Positions 47,801 through 59,800 of a DNA stretch of 64,000 bases are shown in pieces. Location: NCBI RefSeq assembly GCF_023856365.1, contig NC_064549.1:8697608-8761607 (forward strand). Direction: 5' to 3'. The position numbers and the translations under genes were made by a program. The notes below the pieces were generated by a model, which saw only the letters and a program-made list of their open reading frames with translations, searched no databases and was not told where the DNA came from. The stretch's first letter is position 1. Every line of letters begins with the position of its first letter. The DNA is from Brienomyrus brachyistius. Taxonomy: Eukaryota; Chordata; Actinopteri; Osteoglossiformes; Mormyridae.

Positions 47801-50800
47801 GTGTTCTAGTGGTTGAGTAAACATGGGTGTATTGAATGGTTGCTGAAAATACTGATTTACATTTGAGTGGTTTTGATGTGGTTAAGTTGATGTACTGACA
47901 ATATTATAGTTTTACACCGGTATGAAAATCAGTTAAGTATAATTTTCTTTGAGTATCTGAGACTTTTACACCGTAGTGTTTGTTTATGCATCTGTATATG
48001 AGAGTATGTATGCGTAGATGTATTATGACAGTCACAGTACATGTATTTGTCATGTGAATTATGGTTCCATCATTGTCAGTTCGGTATGCACAAGGAATCT
48101 AATTTCTTGACATACATTCACAAGTAGATGTTCAACATAGCAATCATTATGGTATTTGTGGTTGTGAGTTAGTTATAGTGAGTTGGTTAGTGCAAGTTTT
48201 AGTGAGTCATATTGGTGAATTGAGAGTTTTAAGACCCTACCACTTAAATCAATAGTACGGGAACGACATGGTAAATTACACCAGCACTGGGGAGAGAGAA
48301 CCCAGTAAGACCAAGACTCTCTGTCCGATACTGAAAACACATTGGACAACATCCCCCGAGTCTGTGTACGACCAGAGTGAGACAGAAATAGCCTCCGCAT
48401 GTTAGTCTCCCCGTGAAATTTAGGAACTTCAGACCGGGCTAAAAAAATAGCTAAGATTATAGGGGTGTTTATTGCTATAGAAATGAGACCATACTCAGTG
48501 GCGGAGAACAGCAGATTCAGACGAGGTTATTTTTACAAATAACTTTTACGTTTTGTTATTCAGACACGTCAACAGACTCATTGCCTCGTGTGAGACCTCA
48601 GCATATTCTTTTGTTTTATTTCTCAGCTTATGGGTGTACATCTGTAAATACTATATATTTTTTTGCAAACTGCAACCTGGTTCTTCTCCGTTTCTCATTA
48701 ATGAAGGCCTTCTCCCTTGCTTTCCTTGCTGCTAATAACCTGTTATAAACTGCCCTTGCAGTGCACTTCACACCTGCACTTAATGCTTCCCATTCCTTTT
48801 AAAGGTCACTTGTTGTCATCTTACAATTTATGAGAAACTCAGTATGTTTGCATGCACACTAAAAAAGTCAAATTACTATGTTAGTCCGACTGAAATCTTA
48901 CTAAATCGAATTTCTCTGAATCAGTATATCAATCATATCAATAGATAATAACAGATAATGCAATTGGAAGTCGATTTACTCTTGCATGTATACGTTCAAT
49001 CGGACTCAAATTAGCCTAGGCCCTCTGCCCATGCTCCGCAGCCCCCCCCAGCCCCCCCCAGCCCCCCCCGGGCTATGATCCAGAAGTGACAGAAGAAGCT
49101 TGGATCATAGCAGAGAACGTTCAGCATGTACGAAAGGTACAGAGCTGTAAAACTGTCCGAGTCACTGCTCAGCTAAAGGGCACTTTTCCACCTCGCCAGG
49201 TACCATACTTCTAGTACTTCAAAAAAGTACCAAAACTACAGTACTTCAAGGTGTTGGTTTTCCACTAGCGCAAAAAAGGTGACGAATAACATCACAACAC
49301 AAGCAATTAAAGCTTGTCGCTTCATTTGCCCACCCACCCATTATTAATTAAGTTATTTTTTTATGTCTGTGACATAATAGGTCAACTGGAAACAGCCCAA
49401 TACTAATAAGCTGAAAGAAGTCATGTCGCCGCCTACTGTAGTGGAGTCAGACATACATCGGTCAATAAATTGATTCCCCTCCCATGCATGTGTACTGGGA
49501 CAAGGGCAGTAATCCGATTAAATGGCGTAGTCAAGTTATAACCGTAGATCGACTTAGCTGTGCATGTAAACATACTGACTGTCGGATAAGTTAAAGGTCA
49601 TCTCTGGCATTAGAAAGTCTCTTCCGCCCTCTACCTGACTGTGAGTGTAATATTAACCCAGCCCTGATATTTTCTCAGAGCCCCGAGGGCAGCTATGACC
49701 TGAACTCGAACGACCCGGATCCCATGCCTCATCCCGACAGCCGGGGCGATAACCACCACGGCACACGCTGCGCCGGCGAGATCGCAGCAGCTCCTAACAA
49801 CAGCTTCTGTGCTGTGGGCGTGGCCTATGGCAGCCGGGTGGCAGGTAGGTGGGTTGGGGTGATGGCCTTGGGTGGTTGGAGTAGAGGCAGTAACTGCTCA
49901 GGCATCGAGCTGTATGTGAACTACTTCCTGGGGGCTGCTGTTCATCCTGCTGCTTCATGTCAACAAATAATTTGTCTGGACCTTAACCTTGTCATCACTG
50001 TGTGCTTCATCGTAAGGGCCATAGTTTCAGTGAATTTTTTATAAGATTAAGATTGAGATGCACTTGACCCCAGGGGGAAATATTACGAAATTTACGCTTG
50101 ATCTTGATGGTCAGTGGCGCCCTTCTTCCAGAATAGTGTTGCTTCTCTCCTTCGGCTGTCTTCCATTTCGACGCCATTTACCTGTGAGGGAGATATTCTC
50201 CTGTTGCCCATTTAAGAATGTCTTTAATACCCGTTTTAAGGGCATTCAATAACCAGAGTTGCGCCCCCACACTCTTTTGTCCGGCATCCAGGCCAAATGT
50301 CACAGATAAGTTAGCCCAAGGATGTCTGAGGGCCGGGCTGACCAGGGCAAATGCCACTGACCGACGTCGATGTCAGTCCTCTCTCGCTTGGCTTGCTGTA
50401 TAAACAGTAACTGTTCGAGTGAATTTCTGTTTGCATTTATGTTTGCTTTAAATTTGCAATAGCGACCTGTCGTTTGTTGCGTCACATGTCACCTTCTTGT
50501 TGCTGCGAGATTTTCAGAGAAGAGATAGATGAGTTAATTAGAATTTCTTAATATTTAATGCGGTTGCTTAAGTGATTGAGCTGGGAACTGAATTAGTAAT
50601 GACAAAGTCTCTTGTCAGTGAGTCACCCATGGCAGCTTGGTGCTTCAGCGGAGGGTGCAGCAGCCCAGTGTGGAGGCTGCATGCTTTCCCCATGGTGCTC
50701 TGGCTACTCCTGTTTTCTGCTGTGGTACAATCGACCCCTCTGTATAGGGGGGGATAAGGGTACCGGCCCCCCTGTGATTTGGAAAAAACCGGGTAAAACT

Positions 50801-53800
50801 TTGTTTCGTCTTCTTGGTCCCCTTAGCGAGCGAAGCAAGCATATGAGCATAGCAAAGCGAAAAATGCGTTTTATGCATTTATGCTTGTCTGTGGCGCGCT
50901 GTGCTCGTGTGGCCTGTGCTCTTTGTGCAGGGACCGGGGCTCCAGGCTTCCCTGTGACTCCTAGATAAAATTATACGGAAGGCCTGTAAACAGAAACCTT
51001 CCTCAGGATGTATGGAAATCTAACATCCCCCCGGATAATGTTTATGGACTTAAATGCATAAGCGAGGTCCTGCAGAAACCTGTTTGTTTCTGTGTGTCTG
51101 TCAGGTATCAGAGTGCTGGACGGGCCCCTTACGGACAGCATGGAGGCCGTGGCGTTCAATAAGCACTACCAGGTCAACGATGTCTACAGCTGCAGGTATG
51201 GGCTCTGGCTCTTTCAGAAGCAGTGTACAGGTACAAGGCCTCATGGCCCCACCCCGGGTTCAGGCGTGATCTGCAGTCTGTGAGCAGTACCCTTGCAGTC
51301 ACGGGTTTGAGGTTTATTTCCTTATTTCACGTGGATTTGTCGTGTGCTACTAAGCACAGCAAAATTTTTAAGTCCCCCCCCCCCCCCCCCCCGGTAGCAG
51401 ATAATCAGCAATGCTGGCCAAAGCCTGCAGCATCGAGGAAGACATCAGCTTATCCTACAGTCGTAAGGAGCTACCAGTTTTCTTAAGAAGTGCAAATCCG
51501 AGGCGCGGTTCATGCATCCCAGCTGAACGTTACAGTCCGCGTGCTCTTTGCAGGAGTTCGTTCACAGCTGCCGAATTGTTCTGAAGGAATGGCTACGATT
51601 CTCGGTTCCTCATCGGCCAGGAATGAAAACCATAAGTCAATAAGCTACAGTGCCTTCCGTTTTAGCAGGCTTTTGTAAATACCATTTTGTATTCAACTTC
51701 CTTAATTTTTCAGTCTTGTGGTGGTAACTGAAAAAAATTTTTTTTTTTTTGCTTCTTCTTTTACTTCTCCTGCAGCTGGGGTCCTGAAGATGATGGGCGG
51801 ACTGTTGATGGGCCGCATCCCCTGGGAAAGGTCAGATTTCAGATAGTGTGAATAAAAATTGGAGCTGGTCAATGTCAGCAGATAGACTTGTATTTATCAT
51901 TGTTCCCACGAGGGGGCAGTGTGTTTCAATGTAGCCGTATGTTCTCCATAGTAAAAAGTAAAACAGGATTCCTCGGTGTCAAATAAAATGAATCCTCCAG
52001 AGGGAAGTTGCGGACTAATAGTAACGTTATAAAGTTTTACAGCGGGGATGTATCGTCTTAGTGCAAACCGGTTTCTCAAACCGGTCCTTAGGGACCTCTG
52101 GACAGTGCACATTTTTGCTTGGAAGATGGGAGGGAGCAAAAACATAGTGCGACTGGGGGTCCTCGAGGACCGGTTTGAGAAACACTGTCCTTAATCTCAG
52201 CTGGTAAGTTGGGAGCAGTTATGTTGGTGAATGTGCTGTAAGTGCCTGTAAACCTAATTAAATACAGGATAGCAGTGTGTGAGTGACCTAAGGAATAGCC
52301 AAGCAGTTCATGCAGGTTTGCTGTAGGTCAGTAATGCGGCAATGTGCGCCCCAATACATTATTGAGTTTCCTTTGTTTGTTCGCTCGTCACTTCAGATTT
52401 CCAGGTCTGTTTTATTTGCCCTTTAAAGTGGCAGTTAGGGAATTGCAATGAAAAGGAATGTTTCTCATTTTTGAACAATGAGTGGAACAGAGACTCACTT
52501 GGCACGGCGGCCCGGGACGCCTGATAGGAAGCACGTGCGGCGATTGGTAACTCCGGTGCCCATGTGGTCCGCAGCTGCCTCCACAAAGAGAAGCGATTGG
52601 ATCGACGGGCTGGGGCAGCGACTTCCCTCCCAGATCTCACAGCCTGGCATATGGCCGCTGTCGGAGCCTCCTCCTTAGGGCTGCGACGCAGTGAAACTGG
52701 CGCTACGTCAAAACTCCCGGGGGCTGTGAAACCGACACACAACAATGGACCAATTTCGCGGCCTGTTGGCACCAGTTGTTTTGGAAAGGATGGTGCACTG
52801 AGTCCGATGACGCTGGGGAGCCGGTGTTGGTACTGATGCTTGCTGTTGGCTCTGATCTGACGACAGTGGCAGGGAAGGGTTTTTTCCGGCCAAACGGGAG
52901 CCCTGAGCTCGTGGCACTTAAAGATGGCCGAATTTACACAGGTGGCTCTGAACCGCATTGGAATGGCTGCCCTGTGCCCAAGTAATAGAGCAGAAGTGAC
53001 TTGATCCAGATGTTGTACTGTCTGTTGCTGATTTCAGCTGGGATGTCAGTCACTGTAGCAACTTCTCGCATGCCTACGGATTCCATAGACCTGCTGGAAA
53101 AAAAAAATCCAACTATATGGACTGGGGGGACCCTCAAAATGCTTGTTTTTCCATCCAGCCCAGTTTATTCATCGCAATAGTAAAAATGAAGTATTAGCAG
53201 TAAATGTTAGCAGGCTAATCCTCCATGCCTGGTTTTTAGGTATAAGCTAGGAGTTCAGAGTGGTCTGATTCTCTGGTTATGGCTGGGGGGTCCGATGGAA
53301 GCAGCGAGGGCACTGTAGTGTGTCATGTGGTCCTGTTAACGCCAGTGAACTCCCGCTGACTGGACCCCCACCTCTCCTCCTCCCTCCCAAGTGGAAGCTG
53401 GGGAATGGGGGGGGGGGGTGAAAGTCTGGGTGGGAGTCCCATCACGCTTAATGGAGGCAGATTCCCAGCTTCAGAGCACCGGTCTGCGCTCCAGATGGAC
53501 CACAGAGTAAGCGAGTGGCCGGGGCGTGTGTGCAGGCCCGCGCGCGCGTGTGTGCGTGCTTGATAAAGCAGATGTTAAACCAGCTGTGCCTGAGTTCACG
53601 ACTGTAGCATCTGAGCATCTGCCAGCAGGCGTCCAGGTCGCATGTGCACTTCAGTTCCCGTGCGCATGCATGTCACTTTGTAGTTGTGACCAGTAGGTGG
53701 AGCCAAGGGGCAAACGCAGGCCAGGCTGTGCAAGCATCTAGATAAATCACCTTCATTTGGTTCCGTCACTCTGACCTGCAGGGATCAGACAGCACTTGGG

Positions 53801-56800
53801 TACTGCTAGGCCTGTACCCCTCCCCTCTCCTCCCAGAAACCCTCTGTCCTCCCTCCCCGACTTCCGGTAGTTGAGTCTGGCAGCCTTTCACACCCCCTCT
53901 AGGAAAAGTACTTTACGATGTCCGGAGACCGGAGGGAACAGCTCTGGCGGCAGAGAGCGGGGGCCAAGACAAGCTCGTCTGGCTGGGGTTCTGGCTCCAA
54001 ACACTCCTTTATGTGGGTTCTGTCCCCCGCAGCCCAAACTCACATCCCCTTCTTCTGAACACGTCTGGCAGGATCGGCAGAAACTCATCAAAGCGCGAGA
54101 AGAGGGAACCGTGTGCCTTTGCGGTGCGGTGTGCTTACGGCGCTCTGCGACATGCCCTGGTGTGCTGATCATTAACAGTTGAAGACAGCACTTCTCAAAA
54201 AAAAAAATGTTATAACGAAAAATCCCCCCACCGTTCATCATAAACAATTAGGGGGCAGCTTCAATGAACTGTCAAGGAACAATGAATCGGTATATATTTA
54301 TTTATTTATGGATGGTTTAGTTTAGTATTTCATTTTTATTCAAAACTGAATAAAGGGGCCTTTGTGTTGAGTTTTTGCCACAACTGCTTACTGATACACT
54401 CTTCTCCCTCCCCCTGGCATTTGGGGGTGTGTGGAATCAAGATCCCATTAATCGACTTTAAGCAACCTATTAGCAGTTTGTAGCCATGGGGCGCTAAGGC
54501 CGATGTAAATGATACGCGTTCTTGCTCCTCCACGCCACCAGGTAGCGCTGCAGCATGGCGTCATCGCCGGCCGGAGAGGCTTCGGCAGCATCTTTGTGGT
54601 GGCGAGCGGCAACGGCGGTCACAACGAGGACGACTGCAACTACGACGGCTACGCCAACTCTATCTATACAGTCACCATAGGTGAGCCCCGAGGAGGGTGG
54701 GGTGAGATGGGCGCATGCTCAATTTTTCACCCTCTGGAACAATCTCATTCACTGGGTGGGGCTTAGATTATGATGTCACTGTTCACAACGCTCTTTCCGA
54801 TGGTAATACCATCATTTTTACGTTTAGCATAAATTTTTTTTAGCATTAATTCAGTGTGCAGATTTTGTGGAAGTAGTGATGTAAGAATCCAGTGACAATG
54901 TAAATATTTGCAGTTCTGCAAAGATGTTTCACTCAAGTATTTGGAAATCTGTGACAGTCACCCCCACACCCCGAGTATGCCGGTGAGGTGGAAAGTTTGT
55001 TTAGATAGCTTGTTTCTGTGCGTGTGCGTATGTGCATGTTTGGCGTGCAGGGGCTGTGGACGAGAACGGGAGGAAGCCTTTGTACGCGGAGAAGTGCGCT
55101 TCCATGCTGGCGGTGACATTCAGCAGCGGCGATGGGCCACTGAGGAGCATCGTGAGTGTCGCCCCCCCCACCCCCCACCCCCCCCCCCCCCCCGCCAAAC
55201 CCGAGTCCAGCTCGACCCGAATCAGTGCCCCGGTATCTGCAACAGGGCAGGGTGTGAAAATGCTGTTTTTATCGCCCCATGGAGACGGGAGCAGGGAGGT
55301 GGCACATGGAAATGAGCAAACTGGGGGGGGCAGCAGGGGAAATCTAGAGACCGAAAGCGAGAGTTTGCAGGCTTCTGTGTTTGCTTCTGTTTGCCGTCGT
55401 CTCCGTGACGACGTGGGGCTTGCCTTGGCGATCGCGCCGGCGGTCACACACAATGATCTTTTTCTTCCAGCGCTCGGTGATCAGCTGACTCGGAGCAGCG
55501 CTGGCTAAGTCAGGGGTATCTGAGGTCAGGCAGAATCGTTTGAAAGCCTAATTGCATCCACATCTGTTTATGCTTAGACGGGTTCCCGAATTGGGTAGTT
55601 GTTGAGTTTACTTTTTAAATAGTTTCTATTGCACGGAGAAAAAAATATTCCGATTTAATTGATTGGATTGTAAATGTCATGGTCGTGTTCAGTGAGCCGT
55701 TACGTTTATTTGAGAAGAGAGGGAAAAACCTTTCTCCCAGTTTCTCTTTTGATCTTCATCACGGATGTACGAAGCACGGCCCGCTTCATAAGCTTGTTGC
55801 CGTAATGTTGAAGAGACCAACCTGTTGTTGTCTGTGGTCCAGGACCCTGTACACAGTCCTAACGAAGCTGGCCGGGTCTCTTTGTCACACACACTTGCAC
55901 ACACACACGCACACACAAAATGCAAATTCCTCTTGCCTCCAAACCAATATATCCTGCACATTACAGTGTTCAGGGCACTGTCACACACGTGCAGAATGTC
56001 TCCTACTTTACAGGATTTACTTTTAGGAGCGTTGAGTGTTTTTAATGGCTCAGAAAAAAAAAGCAGTCTTGTTCCTGGGATTTTGGGGCTTTGGAGTGTG
56101 ATCCTCCGGAATTCCTCCTCGGGAAATCTGCCCGAGAGGGGCACCGTGCAGTTTATATGTGAACGCGGCCCTGTGATTTTGTGAATTCGATGTAATCCAA
56201 TAGGACTGAAAATGTTCAGAATGCGGAGGGCAGTCTATGTGGAAGAGTAGGGCCTTTGTCCGTGGGTTTCCCTTCTGTCTTTCACCTAACCTTCACTGGA
56301 AACTCATGAAGCGTGACTCCCGAGTTTCCCTCTCTGCACTTGTCCTGCTCATACCTCCTCTTCATGGGTCTCTTGGGGTCTGAGCAGCCCCCGCCCTGTG
56401 ACCCCTTGGTCAGGTTTTGCTCATTTAACAGCCGCAGAACAGGTCGTAAATATCTCAGCGACTGAAGCCTGTGATGCGCAGGTTTGAGCACCATGTCGGT
56501 GTCTTCTGCTCATCGCCGCCTGCTCCGTACTGCTTCGTGCAGTGAGCGTTTGGAACGATGCTCAAGGAAATGTTGGGGCTGCTGTTCTACCTTTAAAGAA
56601 AGCCGAGCTGGAACCGCTGTGTAAATTATTGTATGAAGTTAGTTATGATACTGCAGAATGTTCTGGAATCCCATCCATCCTGGAAGAGGCTCTAGGTTTA
56701 GAGTGAGCCTGAACTGGATTAAACACTTATGGACGGATTATTACTGTTGTTTTACTGTGGCATTATAACCTGCTCTATGCCATCATCATCATAATGAATG

Positions 56801-59800
56801 GGAATGTTGTGTGACTTGGATATGGAGTCGTTGGTGACAAGATTTCGCTCCATGGGTGTAGGTGACCTCCGATTGGTCGATGCAGCAGGGTACGGGCTGC
56901 ACAGAGGGGCACACGGGCACCTCGGCCGCCGCCCCTCTGGCCGCTGGCATGGTGGCGCTGATGCTGCAGGTGCGGCCCTGCCTGACGTGGAGGGATGTTC
57001 AGCACATAATAGTCTACACTGCCACCAAGGTAAGGAGGGGGGGAAATGGGCGGAGATTGAGAAATTCTCCTGGGTGGAAGCTGGATGCTGATAGGTCATA
57101 ATGACTGCGGGTGGAGTTAGACTGAGGGCAGTTAACGTGAGTGTATTTCAGCCCAGACCGAGAAGGTGGAGCAAGTTGAATATTTAGGCGTTAAATGGTG
57201 TATGAAAAGGATGAAGCTTAAGCAGAGCGCAGCCCTTCTCCTTAAGGGTTTTCAGCCTCAGATCTGCCTTATGAAAATAACATCTGGAGTTTCTGCTCAC
57301 AGCGACGTACTAATCAGAATGTATTCTTCAAATCTCGAACTCCCAGCAGCTCTGGGCCAGAGACACGTGTTACTAGTAGGAGTTCTGATTAATAGGGGCA
57401 TGTTTTAGGAGCTGTGATAAGAGCGATCGGCTGTGCGAGCGCAGTATTAGGTGTTCCTGCTGGCTCTGACGTGAGCTGTTCGCACTTTCTAATACACTTG
57501 ACATGTTTCGATAACGGTGAAGGGCTGTTCTTGCTGCCCTGTTACTCTCTTGCTAATCCTTTGGCTTCCCGTCCACGTGGCCGCAGTATGAAGACAAGGA
57601 GGCAGACTGGATGGTGAACGGTGCTGGTTTCGGGCATAGCCACCTGCACGGCTTTGGGCTGCTGAACGCCTGGAGGCTGGTCAACGCGGCCAAGGTACCC
57701 CCCCCCCCCCAATGGCTCGCTCGGCCAGGCCCACGTCACTTGCTAACAGTAACTCTGCCGGCGTTATAGGTGTGGGAGTCTGTCCCGTTCCTGGTGTCGT
57801 ATCAGAGCCCGGTGCTGAGGGAGGAGCAGACTATCCAGGCCCACCCCTTGGTGACCACCATCACCTGGAATGGTGAGCAGGGCTGGGGGGGGGGAGGGGC
57901 TCTGGAATTCCTCCTGCCCGTTGTGTGCCTGGGTGTGGAGGATGCATGTGCCTGTAGCTGCTGAGTGAAGGCCAGAGTAGGACGTCCCTCCCAGCCAGCC
58001 TCACTCAGATCTTTCCTTTTTAGGCAATGTTTCTTGTTCTCTGTGTTGTGTATGTCTCTCTCTCTCTCACTCTCTCTCCCCCTCCTCTCTCTCTCTCTCT
58101 CTCTCTCTCGCTCTCTGTCTCTCTCTGACTCACCCACTTTGGCTTCGCTATAACTGAGGTTTAGCTTTGCTTGCATTCATTGGGACATGAAAAAAATAGT
58201 TTATACGTAGCAAAGCATTAGGTCACAGATATCAGTGGCACATTTCAGGCAAAGATAATGGAAGCTAGGACTCCTCCCGGCTGTGTGTTTTTTGCTTCAA
58301 TTCTTCCCTCCCCATGTTTCGGCCTGGAAGTTCAAGCTGAGGACATCCTTGCCATTTCTGACACCGGGGGGGGGGGGCCTGCGATCTCTCGGTCTCGCTC
58401 CCCCTGTCATTCGTAGGCCTCCTTATCGCTAGCTTCCGCGCCTCCTGCTCACTGCTAACGTTTAACCTTGCCGTCGAGGCCACAGCGTCGCGCCGGCATG
58501 AACAGAGGTGCTCCAGCTCTGCCAAGACAAAGAGTCCGACAGCGGTTGCGCTCTCTGGTGGGCGGGGCCTGGCCTGGGCCGGGGCCATGCCAGCATTTCC
58601 CAAAGGGGCGTACGCCACTAAGCTTGAATTTGGGGAAAAACTGAAAGTGACGGAATACGACACATTCCTGCTTTTCCTTCTCCCTTCCTGCTTCATTTCA
58701 CGTTTAATTCAGGCCTCAACTTTCCGAAGGGCCCTGCTGCAGTTGCCCTGGCAACCGACCCGGTCAACTTTCCATCCAGGCAAAAACTGCGGTTTTTATC
58801 GTTACACTCGACATGTCCTGCTAAACCCGTGACGCTGTCACAAGCAAAAAAAGAACATCAGATATGTTAAAGATATTTATGTGTGTGAGCTAATATCTAT
58901 AATTATCTTTAGCTGGGCAGAGAGCAAATGTTTTTAATGCTTAGGGGTAAAGATAGACCAAAAAAATGACGAAACTCTGCCAGCTTTTGTTTTAGGATGT
59001 AAGCAATTTAAAGCAGCTGGGAATATGCGGCGATTGTGATTGTCGTGTTTTTTTTTTTCTTATTGCCCATTGAGATTCAGAAGTATGTGCAGCTCACTTC
59101 CCTGGTAACAGACCCGCTGTGCTTCCTTCCCAAGTAAACAGGCAGGGCTCTGTGTTTTACCATGGGAGTCGTAAATCCTGAAGATAAGGAGCAAGTTCAG
59201 CCTGGAAAGAAAAACAGCCATTAAAATGTCCAAGACACTGGTGGCGTGTAACAGCGTTGGGAGGACATGATCTGAAGGGCTGGGGGTGTCCCAGTATGTT
59301 GGGGTCCTCATAGATCCGTCTTGCACCTGCGTGACAAAGGTGTGCAACCCAAACACGGCCCGTTGGGCCTGTTTTCTCAGCCGGTCCTGCAGATGCAGAC
59401 GTGTCCCAGCACGATTTCAGAATGCCGCGCGCGATATTCCCAGCACATAAACTCAGTGCTTAATGCCGTAAGGTTTACGTAGAATTTGCCTCATTTTGGT
59501 TAGATTTTGGTTATAATCTTAACAGAAGTACAGGTAGCTGTTAACCCAAAGAACAATACTGAAAAATATGCCTTTTTCAAGAAAATCCACATTCTTTTGC
59601 ATGTTTACATAATTAGGTTCCAAACATAATCTAGGTTCCAGACTTTTGCGAGTTATGCATTGTTTTCATGTTATTTCCAAATGTTTAAAAGTATCTCCTC
59701 TCAAGTCTCCTTAATTTGCCGTGCAAGTACCTTTCTGAAATATGAAGCCAATCGAAATGCATCCCTGCACGCTGCTGATCAGATCCAGTGGGGAAAATGG

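Noticed and set aside
52359..52958. 199-codon minus-strand frame in a pcsk7 intron
   Set aside because: No recognisable domain, no matching splice or promoter context, overlaps another open frame on the plus strand; most likely chance in GC-rich DNA.
53871..54182. 103-codon plus-strand frame as a missing pcsk7 exon
   Set aside because: The flanking pcsk7 exons (51776-51830 and 54542-54680) already join in phase and match the known protein; the frame has no similarity to it.
58265..58696. 143-codon minus-strand frame in a pcsk7 intron
   Set aside because: No known domain and no supporting signals.
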